A stretch of 64,000 nt of DNA from Torymus aiolomorphi (Eukaryota; Arthropoda; Insecta; Hymenoptera; Torymidae): assembly GCA_036365515.1 (NCBI GenBank), contig CM070876.1, positions 131,342,394 to 131,406,393 on the forward strand. The letters are read 5' to 3'. Each line of letters opens with the position of its first letter. Positions within the stretch are counted from its first letter, which is position 1. The notes beneath the pieces were generated by a model. That model did no database searches. It saw nothing but the letters and a program-made list of their open reading frames with translations, and was not told the origin of the DNA. Below are positions 28,163 to 36,838 of the stretch, one piece after another. A program made the translations under genes and the position numbers.

Positions 28163-29146
28163 ATGGCAGAGTTTCGTGAAAAGAAGGATATACTTCATGA
28201 GCTTGTAAAAGCTCGCAATGCAGTTAAACGTAAATATAATCTGTTAAAGTATGGAAAAGATACGTTTGAAAGAGCAATGGAAGATACTTTCAAACCAATT
28301 GTTGATCCACTTCAGAAACTTGTTGAAACGTCAAAAAACCATATTCAAAAAAATGAAGCTTCAAAGAATAAGGAGTAAAATAATACTCTAGATAATAGTC
28401 ATTTTACGAATAAAAAAAGAAAACTTGAGAATACTCTAGATGACGATTCTTTCAATGATAATACATTTGGTTTTAATAATGATACTTTAAAAAATAATAC
28501 TATTGAAAATCTTAAATTAGATACTTCATTTGAATCAGCAACCAGTGAAATTGAAGAGGCTTCATTAGATGATAAATACATACGCATGCTCAGTCAGAAT
28601 AGTAAGTATATTGATAAAATTTATGGAGTACGTAAAGAACAAGGACATATGTTAATTGGTAATACACCAATACAGTTTGATAGTGATTATGTTGTTATAG
28701 AAGATGAAAAATATCCAAAAACTCGAGGGCTTTTGGAGTTATTAATAACTAAAAATCCTGAGCAGAAGTATGTAAGTTCAGATGACTTAGCAAACTATCG
28801 CAGTATTCTTGAGATAAGTAATGTTCACAAGAAGAGATACAGAGGTGATGAATCTTTTCGTAAACACAACAGTAAGAAATTTGATGAAATCATTCATCCT
28901 CTTTTCTTCGAGACTTCTAAAAAGCGTAAGAAAACTCCTAATAAAAAGAGTGGTTTTGGCATCATACCAAGATATAAAATTGCAAGAAAGGGTTCAATAA
29001 TGGATTATGTATACTGGGATGATCCAAATGAACTTGTGGATCGTCTTCGTTTACTAATTGCAGAAAGGTCAGCTGGAAATCAAAGTCATACGAATGAAAT
29101 TCATTCAATTATTGAAGAGCTCCGTAAGGCGGGCTATATATACTGA
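28163..29146 (+). pseudogene. Conserved Polinton protein (DUF8207-like), one in-frame stop
   Basis: ATG at 28163 in a good context (aacATGG). The first 71 codons (coiled-coil-like, KKDILHELVKARNAVKRK) end at TAA 28376-28378. The same frame then stays open to 29146 without any shift. The C-terminal part has MLIGNTPIQF, GLLELLITKNP, DLANYRSI and WDDPNELVDRLRLL. The related remnant at 2426-3311 has both halves in the same order, so they form one gene. Either the TAA is a nonsense mutation or the stop is read through. From memory this resembles DUF8207 proteins of arthropod Polintons. Role unknown, presumably structural. Confidence 0.65.
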
Positions 29147-29176
29147 GACGAATTAGTGAAAGGTTTAGTATCAAAA

Positions 29177-29605
29177 ATGAGCGTTGACGTGTTCGGACAA
29201 AATCTGAAAGAAAGAGAGGGCATTAGAGGTCCCCCAGGAGTGGGATATAAAATCACATCCGATGGGCAGTTTGATCTTGAAAATAAGAGATTATGCAATG
29301 TAGGAGCACCCAATGATCTACACGATGCAGTTAATGTGCAGTCATTACAACTGATAGTGGGAGAAGAAGTACGAAAAATTAAAAAAATTACAAGTGGTTT
29401 AAGAAATGAGTTAAACAACTTAGATAACGTTATGAATGCAAATTGTGATGAATTAGATAAAAAAATTGCTGATCTCGAGAGGGAAATCGAGAGTATAAAA
29501 GTGATGGTACTTCAATTGTCACATAGCAGTAATTCGCTGGACACCAATGAGTCAACATCGAAGCATGGATCATCAAAAGAAAGTAGTAGTAGAAGAGTTG
29601 CATAA
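29177..29605 (+). CDS. Fibre-like protein with collagen-like start and coiled coil
   Basis: 143-codon frame (142 residues) from the ATG at 29177 (MSVDVFGQNLKERE). It has a short Gly-Pro-Pro-Gly stretch (IRGPPGVGYK). A shaft-like segment follows (FDLENKRLCNVGAPNDLHDAVNVQSLQ in two pieces: FDLENKRLCNVGAP, DLHDAVNVQSL) that resembles tail-fibre and viral fibre 'N.g.P.d..DAvN...l' repeats. A coiled coil at about residues 65-115 and a Ser-rich tail complete it. It is likely a host- or particle-surface fibre of the virus-like phase. It overlaps the integrase start by 59 bases. Confidence 0.6.
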   Translation: MSVDVFGQNLKEREGIRGPPGVGYKITSDGQFDLENKRLCNVGAPNDLHDAVNVQSLQLIVGEEVRKIKKITSGLRNELNNLDNVMNANCDELDKKIADLEREIESIKVMVLQLSHSSNSLDTNESTSKHGSSKESSSRRVA

Positions 29606-30485
29606 ACCTGCTCGAAGAAACTATCAACGCCGTAAGTTTGATATGCGAGGCATAGATGAAACTTGGCAAGCTGATTTAGTTAAAATGCAGCCTTATGCTA
29701 GAGAGAACAAAGACTACAGATATATGCTTACTGTAATAGATGTATTTTCCAAGTACGCTTGGGCTGTACCGGTTAAGCGAAAATCCGCAGACAACGTTAC
29801 AGTAGCGATAAAATTAGTTCTGTCTCAAGGTCGAGCACCAAAAAATTTACAGACAGATAGAGGTAAAGAATTTTACAACTCAAGCTTTCAGAATTTGATG
29901 AAGCGGTATAAGATTAACCTGTACTCCACATACAGCAACTTAAAAGCATCTATTTGTGAGAGATTTAATCGAACGCTGAAAAACAAGATGTGGATGCAAT
30001 TTAGTTTGCGTGGAAATTTTAAGTGGCTTGACATCTTACCTGATTTGATTACTGCTTACAATAATAGGAAACACAGAACTATACATATGAAACCAAAAGA
30101 TGTAACAAAAGCCAATGAAACGCAGGTTCTAAGACAATATTCCACCAAGTCTCAACCTGTAAAAAACCAAAAATTTAAAGTTAATGATAGAGTACGTATA
30201 AGCAGATTAAAGCAAGTATTTGAGAAAGGATATACACCTAATTGGTCGACTGAGATATTCACAATAGTTAAAATATCGAAAACAAATCCTGTTACTTACC
30301 ATTTAAAAGATTATCAAGATCATCCAGTTTCAGGTTGCTTCTATGAAGAAGAACTTTTAAAAGTTAAATATCCAGATATTTATCTCGTAGAAAAAGTTAT
30401 CAAGAAACGCGGTAATCAAGTTTACGTAAAGTGGCTTGGGTTTGACAGTTCGCACAATAGTTTGATTAATAAACAAGATATGTAA
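29547..30485 (+). CDS. Polinton integrase with chromodomain
   Basis: 312 residues from the ATG at 29547. The D,D,E core is visible: TWQADLVKM, then QTDRGKEFYN, then the glutamate in SICERFNRTLK. A DNA-binding region follows (KVNDRVRISRLK, YTPNWSTEIFTI). The C-terminal chromodomain-like segment reads YLVEKVIKKRGNQVYVKWLGF, whose aromatic cage may guide insertion to modified chromatin. The usual Trp after 'HNS' is Leu here. The protein cuts and joins element ends, producing the 6-bp duplication. The frame is intact, so integrase may be the best-preserved enzyme of this copy. It is the last gene of the plus block. Confidence 0.92.
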   Translation: MSQHRSMDHQKKVVVEELHKPARRNYQRRKFDMRGIDETWQADLVKMQPYARENKDYRYMLTVIDVFSKYAWAVPVKRKSADNVTVAIKLVLSQGRAPKNLQTDRGKEFYNSSFQNLMKRYKINLYSTYSNLKASICERFNRTLKNKMWMQFSLRGNFKWLDILPDLITAYNNRKHRTIHMKPKDVTKANETQVLRQYSTKSQPVKNQKFKVNDRVRISRLKQVFEKGYTPNWSTEIFTIVKISKTNPVTYHLKDYQDHPVSGCFYEEELLKVKYPDIYLVEKVIKKRGNQVYVKWLGFDSSHNSLINKQDM

Positions 30486-30501
30486 TTTCATTAGTAATAA
30501 T

Positions 30502-30600
30502 TAAATAAAGAGAAAGTGGTGGGAGCCCCAACCAACGCTCCCTACCTATGAGGAACAACCGAACATTTTTCCTCTCCATAAACTTTCTCTTTATTTTATT
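30502..30600. terminator. Convergent polyadenylation region with inverted repeat
   Basis: TAAATAAAGAGAAAGT (30502-30517) is mirrored at 30582-30597 (ACTTTCTCTTTATT). Each arm supplies an AATAAA-type signal, one for the plus-strand integrase and one for the minus-strand gene at 30673. A second inner dyad (gggagc...gctccc) lies at 30521-30542. Confidence 0.65.
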
Positions 30601-30672
30601 TATTTTACATGCTTATTAATTTTAAGTTACATTACAAAGTTATTAATTAAATTACAATATTAATTTACACAT

Positions 30673-30960
30673 TTAATCTTTACGAAATTCAAAATATTGT
30701 TCACCTTGATACAATAAAAATAATTTGTACTTATTAGCCCTCTCGGCAAGCTCATCGAATAAATTCCCATTGTTCTCGAGGGCCTTTGAAACTCGATTGG
30801 GAAGGAAGATTTGAAACTCTCCATCGATAACGACAACCGCTTTCAATCCATATTTAGTATTCACCTGCTTGATCTCTGTCACTATATACATCTCACCTTT
30901 CTTCAAATCCGATAGATTCTTCTTTGGAAGATAGGTATTTGAGCAAATTCGGTTTAACAT
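30673..30960 (-). CDS. Small OB-like protein, possibly ssDNA-binding
   Basis: 95 residues (MLNRICSNTYLP). Beta-rich pattern YIVTEIKQVNTKYGLKAVVVIDGEFQIFLPNRV, then LFLLYQGEQYFEF. This matches a short arthropod family I remember from Polintons and other elements, which looks like an OB fold. A single-strand DNA-binding role in replication is plausible but inferred. The ATG at 30960 follows a good splice acceptor (tctctctctgtttcag, ending near 30974). A donor CTTTAAG/GTGAGT lies near 31050, so the 5' UTR probably has a 76-bp intron. Confidence 0.6.
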   Translation of the reverse strand: MLNRICSNTYLPKKNLSDLKKGEMYIVTEIKQVNTKYGLKAVVVIDGEFQIFLPNRVSKALENNGNLFDELAERANKYKLFLLYQGEQYFEFRKD

Positions 30961-31069
30961 GGCAAAGTCCAGTCTGAAACAGAGAGAGAAAGAGAGAATA
31001 CTGAATATTTGTAAAATATATTACAAGTCAATAAATGAAATACTCACCTTAAAGTGTGTGTGGAATTGT

Positions 31070-31267
31070 TCAGAGTCTAAGTCGTTTGCTGGGAGGCTCT
31101 CCGTTCTCATCAATCGAAGGACTGTACCGAATGCTCTGTCGACTCTGCTTATGTAGGCCTCCGTCGGCTTCCCCCTCTCCATCATGCTCACTCATGATTG
31201 GCTCTTCCACCTCCATTCCTCCCCCGTCTCCATCATGTTCATTCATGATTGGCTCTTCCACCTCCAT
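31070..31267 (-). CDS. Acidic ORF with duplicated 17-residue motif
   Basis: 65 codons starting 4 bases after the polymerase stop. MEVEEPIMNEHDGDGGG is followed at once by MEVEEPIMSEHDGEGEADGG, a 51-bp tandem duplication. The end is basic (PPSKRLRL) and looks like a nuclear localisation signal. It lies in the exon just upstream of the 31050 donor, so it may share an mRNA with the OB-like gene. No family recognised. Confidence 0.4.
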   Translation of the reverse strand: MEVEEPIMNEHDGDGGGMEVEEPIMSEHDGEGEADGGLHKQSRQSIRYSPSIDENGEPPSKRLRL

Positions 31268-31270
31268 TTC

Positions 31271-32969
31271 TTAATCCTCTTGAATTAAGTATCGCAGAAG
31301 TTGTATATCTTCCTCATCGAAGATTGCATAGTGTCCCCATGGTAATGTATCTGTGCTGTTTGCTAACAGATGGCGTTTATCATCGTGGGGACTGAGAGCC
31401 ACTTTGTTTTCGTTCTCTGTATGAACAATATGATTCTTGGAACAAATATTATTCTGCTGACATCTTATTGTTTCTTCATTAAAGAGACAGTCTCGATAGT
31501 TTTCAAAGGTGATGGTTGTTTTCATAACTAATGATTTTACACCCTTGGCTTTCTTTATAGGTTTCTCATTTTGAATGAGAACGCTATACATTTTACTGCG
31601 TAGTCCAATAAATTCAGTCATGATATTACCATTACACTCATCCTTCATGAGTCCAATAACTTTTTGTTTGGCAAAGGCAGCCCAAACTGATTGTCTTTTG
31701 AATAATCTGATGTATCGAACATGTGGATATCCTCTTTCATAATATCATACATATTCACTCCTTGAATTTCGTATATAAGACTGTCTGTATCGGTGTAGAG
31801 AAGTTTACTCCTGTTTCCAACACGTTTTCTCATATATGAGTAATGGAAATCATATATAAGAGTTTTGGAAATGTCGAGAACGGAGAGACCAACGTAGATA
31901 GGTTTTTGAATTGCGATTTCCGTTCGAGAAAGTTGTATGGCAACCAAGTTTTCATCAAAAATCGAACGACTGTGAAAATTCGGCTTAGCAATCATCACCT
32001 CAGCTCCGTATCGACCTTTCCACTTATTAACGAGTTTTACATCCACTCGTTTGCGTTCATTCTCCATAGTCTTACCATACACAGCGTTAATTAAAAGTTT
32101 AAAGAAAAGTTTTTCAAACTCATTCTTTGCCTGCCTCCTCTTCTCTGTGTTCAAATCAACGTAAGGCTTGAGCCATGCACTTTGTTTAAATTGTAGTACT
32201 CTATGAATCTTCTTTAGAACTACACCATGCTGGAGAGCTTGTTTTAACGCTCGATAATGAATGATATACTTACTTTTGTTAAATAAAGTGGTGAGTAACT
32301 TCTTTTGCCGAGAGCCTGGTGGAGCCATATGTTCCGGACATAATGGTAAATCCTTATGATCATCGTGAATATTCGTTGGGTATTCTAAATCCACCTCTAA
32401 TATATAGCCAATTGAACTATCATCTGGAATGTCAAAAAAAATCCAGGCTCATCAAAATATTCAAGCCAGCGAAAACCTCCTTCTGGTAAGTACTGCGTCA
32501 TAGCCCATCCGTATAAATTATTAGCATCATAGTACATTAAATACTTCTCCTCTTCGTTTGGATTGTAACCCTCAGTCATATATTTGTTATTAGCCTTGGC
32601 GTAACGGTTCGAACATTGGCTGACTCCACCTCTAATCCCTCTTTCAACGAATAACAGCATATCTATGTCGGTAAGTAATTGAAGTTCGACTTGTGTGTAT
32701 TTTAACATAGCATCCTATGTTAGTCCTGGAGTAGTGTAGTAATGCGCAGGATCCAAGCCATAAGCCTCAATGCACGTCGTCCGAAAATTCTCAAAGACGT
32801 CTGCTAATAGAAGTACATCTGTTTTCAAATATATGTCAGAATACTCACCAAGCGTACTAATATTGAAAGTATTCCAGACCGTCTCCGCATAATTATATTC
32901 AGTATAAGCAATGCCAGAGTCAGTTAATTTACTGTAAAAATCTTCTTTTGAAGGCAACTCTTTTTCCAA
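31271..32969 (-). pseudogene. Protein-primed DNA polymerase B, C-terminal part, broken
   Basis: Four frames in order (32972-32715, 32708-32397, 32394-31645, 31648-31271). Polymerase motifs: A in [13 protein letters not shown] in KLLINAVYGKTMEN, C in LLYTDTDSLIYE. Upstream lies the segment LGEYSDIYLKTDVLLLADVFENF typical of viral and plasmid-type polymerase B. A TAG at 32715 stands where a Trp is expected. Shifts occur in a T8 run (about 32435-32442) and in a short A run near 31660. The exonuclease and N-terminal half are missing: at about 32966 the coding sequence is replaced by a 'cattcacatacactctcattta' repeat. This copy cannot replicate itself. Confidence 0.88.
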
Positions 32970-33184
32970 CAACTACATTCAATCATACACATACACATAC
33001 ACTCTCATTCACATACACTCTCATTCACATACACACTCTCATTTACATACACTCTCATTTACATACACTCTCATTTACATACACTCTCATTTACATTCAA
33101 TCATACAGTCACATTTGCATATATTCAATCATTCACATACACACTCTCATTTACATACAGTCATACAATTTTCTACAATTATAA
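32970..33184. repeat. Low-complexity 'catacactctcattta' tract replacing polymerase N-terminus
   Basis: Short tandem variants of ACACTCTCATTTACAT fill the stretch exactly where the polymerase frame ends. It looks like a repeat expansion with deletion of the 5' half of the gene. Confidence 0.8.
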
Positions 33185-33212
33185 ATACAAAATACATTTT
33201 TTTTATTTTTTA

Positions 33213-33623
33213 TTAAAAAATACATAATTTAAGAATTATAATAAATATAATAAATATAATGAATATATAATTTATTTTTTTTTTATTGTATGGCCGGGGG
33301 GCCCAGTATCCGGGATAGCTAATCCACCTCTGCTGCATGTTTCTATAAAACCAAAGAATATAATTAAAATAAATAAATAAATTAAAATAAATAAATTAGA
33401 ATACAATTGAGTAAAATATCTCACCTATCAATCCACCGCCTTTGCCTCTCCAACAGGTGTGGCGCAGGCATCAACTGCACCACCTCAATGGAGGGTGATG
33501 GTGGTGTCACCAATGGCCTCGGTGATGCATGAGGTCCCTGCATTGGGACAACCGAGGCCAGTGGGTCATCATCACCATCACATTGTTCCTAGAAAAGAAA
33601 AAAATTATTAATATTATATATAT

Positions 33624-33684
<61 letters not shown>

Positions 33685-33693
33685 CAATTAATC

Positions 33694-33739
<46 letters not shown>

Positions 33740-35325
33740 CACGCCCACACTACCACCCGCGCACAAATAGATATATTTACGCACTCGTATTTACGCACTA
33801 ACACCCGTGCACAAACGGACACTTATATATGCATATTAGCAGTCGCGCACAAACGAACACCGTACACCTGCATAAACGAACACCCGTACGCCCGCACACT
33901 AGCACCCACACACTAGCATCCGCACACTATTAAACGCGCACAAACGGACACCGGCATAAATGAATATCTGTACGCCCGCACTTTTACACCCGCGTTCATA
34001 CACGTACTCGCACTATGCATTTAAACACATACGCTGCGCTTTTCTACATCTCCACACTATACCATACATATAAGCCCTCACACTGCACTACACATTTAAA
34101 CATATAAATACCATCACTTGTACACGCACACACTGCACTCACTTTCAACAAGCATTTGCACTCACACCCGCACACTGCATCGTGTATTATAGGATATACA
34201 TCCGCAAACTACACTCACTTTGCAGAAGCACCACACAATGCATCGCGTATTGTAATATATATATCCGCCCGCACACGCGCACCTTTACACATATACACGC
34301 ATACGTATACGCGCAATTTTACACCCGCACGCGCGTATATGTATTCTAATATACTCGCCCGTACACGCGCACTTTGACATGAATACCCACATACGAACAC
34401 GCGCACTTTTACACAGCACATTACATCACATAAAATTACATACCTCAATGTCCAATTCGGGCGATGGTAGCCACATTATATGCTCCATCGGTGGCAGCGG
34501 CGGCAGCGGTGGTGAGGAGGTCGACAGCGGTGGCGAGGAGGTCGGCAGCGGTGGCGAGGTGGCCCACGGCGGCGTCAAGGCGGTGGAAGACGGCGGTGGT
34601 GGCGGCGGTGCCGAGGGTAGCGGTGGAGGCGAGGAGGCCCACGGCGGCGTCAAGGCGGTGGAAGACGGCGGCGGTGGCAGCGGCGATGAGGAGGGCAGCA
34701 GCGGCGGCGGCGGTGGCTGTTGCTGCCACAAGGACGGCACCGGAGGAGGAGGTGCGGAGGCCCACGGCGGCGTCGAGACGGTGTGTGGCTGGCAGGGTAG
34801 CGGTGCAGAGAGCAGCGGCGGTGGCGGTGGCGGTGGCTGCTGCCACGAGGAAGGCAGTGGTGGCGGCTGGCACGAGGAGAGCGGTGGCGGAGGCTGCTGC
34901 AGCGACTGGCATGGCGGTGGTGGAGGCTGCTGCTCTGCTGATGGCGGCGGTGGCAACGAGGATGGCGAGGGTGGTAGGTCCTCACAAAATGTGTGAATAA
35001 ATTCTTGCATATCTTGCGAGGCCACATCCTCGTTGTCCTCAAGCAGCGCTCGAAGCTCCTGAAAGAGCTGCCGTGATGTCTTTTTCGCGTCAGCCTCACC
35101 TGCGCTACGTCGCAACTCCTCCAGAAGTTCGAGCGAGATGTCCTCCTCTTGCTGCTGCTGCGGCTGTTCCTGCTGTGGCGGCTCATGCTGCTGCTGTTCC
35201 TGCTGCGGCGGCTCTCGAGCAGTTCCATCGCCATTGGAAAATTTTATGAGCTCCTGGATGATCTCGTCTTCCATATCACCGTTGATGAGATCATCCAGGA
35301 GATAACTTGTTGCTGCCGGCTCCAT
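33213..35325 (-). CDS. Three-exon proline-rich protein gene
   Basis: Exon 1 is 35325-34444, starting MEPAATSYLLDDL. It carries an acidic and Gln-rich part (about residues 40-65), a short helix (ELLEELRRSAGE), and then a long Pro/Ser/Ala region with repeated SSTALTPPWA. It ends at GAG/GTATGT. Exon 2 is 33588-33425, after TTCTAG and ending before GTGAGA. Exon 3 is 33342-33213, after TTTTATAG. Phases agree throughout (0, then 2), giving 391 codons. Exon 3 reads NMQQRWISYPGYWAPRPYN before an AT-rich end. TATA-like AATAAATA near 35411 and TCATT with its A at 35379 form a promoter. The polyproline part suggests binding of SH3/WW/EVH1-type partners. No family recognised. Confidence 0.55.
33600..34440. 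other. Intron of the proline-rich gene: (TA)n, (CA)n and CA-rich degenerate repeat
   Basis: (TA)n at about 33615-33680 and (CA)n at 33697-33735, then about 650 bp of 'cgcacac.cacccgcaca' variants. No independent gene. Frames here are repeat artefacts. Confidence 0.75.
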
Positions 35326-35339
35326 CTCGCGAGTATGTA

Positions 35340-35660
35340 TGCGTATGTGTGTGCGCACGATAGAGAGAGCGAGACTAATGAGGCCCGTTAACGCGCCGAG
35401 CCCTTATTTATTGGGAGCGCTCGCGAGGGCCGAACGTTCGAGGCGTAGTTCGCAGAATTCGGCGACGGTTACAGCCTTCTCAAATGTTGTTGTTGTTGTT
35501 ATACAACTGAACATTCGAGGCGAGCGTGTTGATCCATCGTAGAATTCCGCGAACTACATCTCGAAGTTTCCGTGCTCGCGCACTCTCACTATAAATAAGG
35601 GCGCGCCGCGTTAACGGTCTCTCATTACTCGCGCTCTCTCATCCATCGTACATACACACG
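35340..35660. promoter_or_regulatory. Inverted duplicated promoter region
   Basis: The left copy (minus: AATAAATAAGG at about 35411, TCATT with A at 35379) and right copy (plus: TATAAATAAGG from 35590, TCATT with A at 35624) are inverse repeats. They extend through 'gcgttaacg' and 'gaattc.gcgaacta' blocks. The left one serves the proline-rich gene. The right one fires toward the TIR, where no gene is found. Confidence 0.6.
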
Positions 35661-35810
35661 TGGGGAGCAGACGTCATACACCGGTATGTACAGCGCGCGG
35701 CCATGATGCTATCGAGCACGTGGGATAGTCTTCCCGCGCGTGATCAAGTCCGCCGCGCGTGCGCGGTGTAGTCGGGTGTAGTCGTGAGAGAGGGAGCGCG
35801 CCAAGCTCAT

Positions 35811-36070
35811 GTAGCGGCCTGTGGCCGACCGAACGGCCCCACCACTGCGCGGTATAGCTGGGAGAGCGCCAGACTTATGTAGCGGCCTGTGGCCGACCGA
35901 ACGGCCCCACCACTGCGCGGTGTAGCTGAAAGAGCGCCAGGCTCATGTAGCGGCCTGTGGCCGACCAAACGGCCCCCACCACCGCGCTGTGTAGTTGAGA
36001 GAGCGCCAGGCTTAAGTAGCGGCCTGTGGCCGACCATACGGCCCCACCATTGCGGCTGTGCGTTGGCACT
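35811..36070. repeat. 68-bp tandem repeat, four copies
   Basis: The phrase GTAGCGGCCTGTGGCCGACC occurs at 35811, 35879, 35947 and 36016, spacing 68, 68, 69. Each unit contains the dyad GGCCTGTGGCC. Frames on either strand follow the repeat period and are not genes. Confidence 0.93.
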
Positions 36071-36257
36071 CGCGCTTATTAAAAAATGATTGTGCGCTCT
36101 TATTGACTTTGCCTTAACAGGCTCGCATATTATCAATCATGCTTTATATATATATATATATATATAAACTTCATTAAAATAATAAAGTAAATAATGTATA
36201 ATTAATATTTAATTAACTAATATAATTATCTCTATCACAATATATGTTCAATAATAT

Positions 36258-36506
36258 AAATCTTAAGTATGCGCTACATCATCGAGCTATACGAGAGCTC
36301 GCGATGCATCGGGCTCGAAAATGTTGGGAGGATTCTAGGAACCGTGTGAGGTTTCTTGCATAGTAGTATTCGATGCGCAGCATCGAAAATGCTATGAGAG
36401 TTCTGGCCCAGTTGGGTCAACGGGGCTCGTAGAATTCGATGCGCAGCATCGAAAATGCTATGAGAGTTCTGGCCCAGTGGGCTAGAACTCTCATAGCTTA
36501 CCTACT
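36258..36506. repeat. Polinton right TIR
   Basis: Reverse complement of 24170-24402, ending CTTACCTACT at 36506 next to the second GTGGTT (36507-36512). It carries two copies of the 'gaattcgatgcgcagcatcgaaaatgctatgagag' block where the left end has one plus a diverged one. Confidence 0.92.
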
Positions 36507-36512
36507 GTGGTT

Positions 36513-36838
36513 CAAAGCGAAGTACTTACTCGAGTCGATCGTAGGATCACAAACTTCTTTCAACTGCACCATCGCCGTCGCTTCCCCGTCGTATTACCCT
36601 CGGTGTTCCCCTTGAAAAATTGTACTTAGCTGCGCCGGCTGCCCTCGAGAAGAGTACAATCCTACGAATGTGTGGTCTTCTACAGGAGCTCTTCACATTA
36701 AAGAGAACAAAATATATAAATAACTTGTTAAATATTAGGAATGAGGAGAGCAGTATTGAACTGCCAGGAATAGGAAAGCAGAAAGATAGAAATTTGGAGG
36801 TTAGGTTCCGGGGTATTATTGAATAAAATCTTGGTTTG
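36513..36838 (+). repeat. 325-bp module copy D (array 1 continued past the Polinton)
   Basis: The host array resumes directly after the target duplication ('caaagcgaagtacttactcg'). The 114-bp core at 36686-36799 is open (ELFTLKRTKYINNLL, then NEESSIELPGIG) and again lies between TTCTACAG and GTTAGGTT. Confidence 0.7.

Larger units (their letters stand above)
24170..36506. mobile_element. Polinton/Maverick virus-like DNA transposon (12,337 bp)
   Basis: The ends are exact inverted repeats (AGTAGGTAAG...CTTACCTACT) with a 6-bp target duplication. Encoded hallmark proteins are major capsid, minor capsid-like protein, FtsK/HerA-type packaging ATPase, retroviral-type integrase with a chromodomain, and protein-primed DNA polymerase B. 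I did not find an adenain-like cysteine protease. Gene blocks: 24408-27317 minus, 27417-30485 plus, 30673-35325 minus. Decay includes a truncated polymerase and single stops or one-base shifts in at least three other genes. It inserted into a 325-bp module array between copies C and D. Confidence 0.95.

Noticed and set aside
34379..35000. Plus-strand Gly-rich (205 codons) and Ala/Val-rich (178 codons) frames
   Set aside because: Antisense to the polyproline exon. The minus-strand reading has matching splice sites, phases and a promoter.
35807..36136. Frames over the 68-bp repeats
   Set aside because: Openness follows the repeat; no conserved start or domain.
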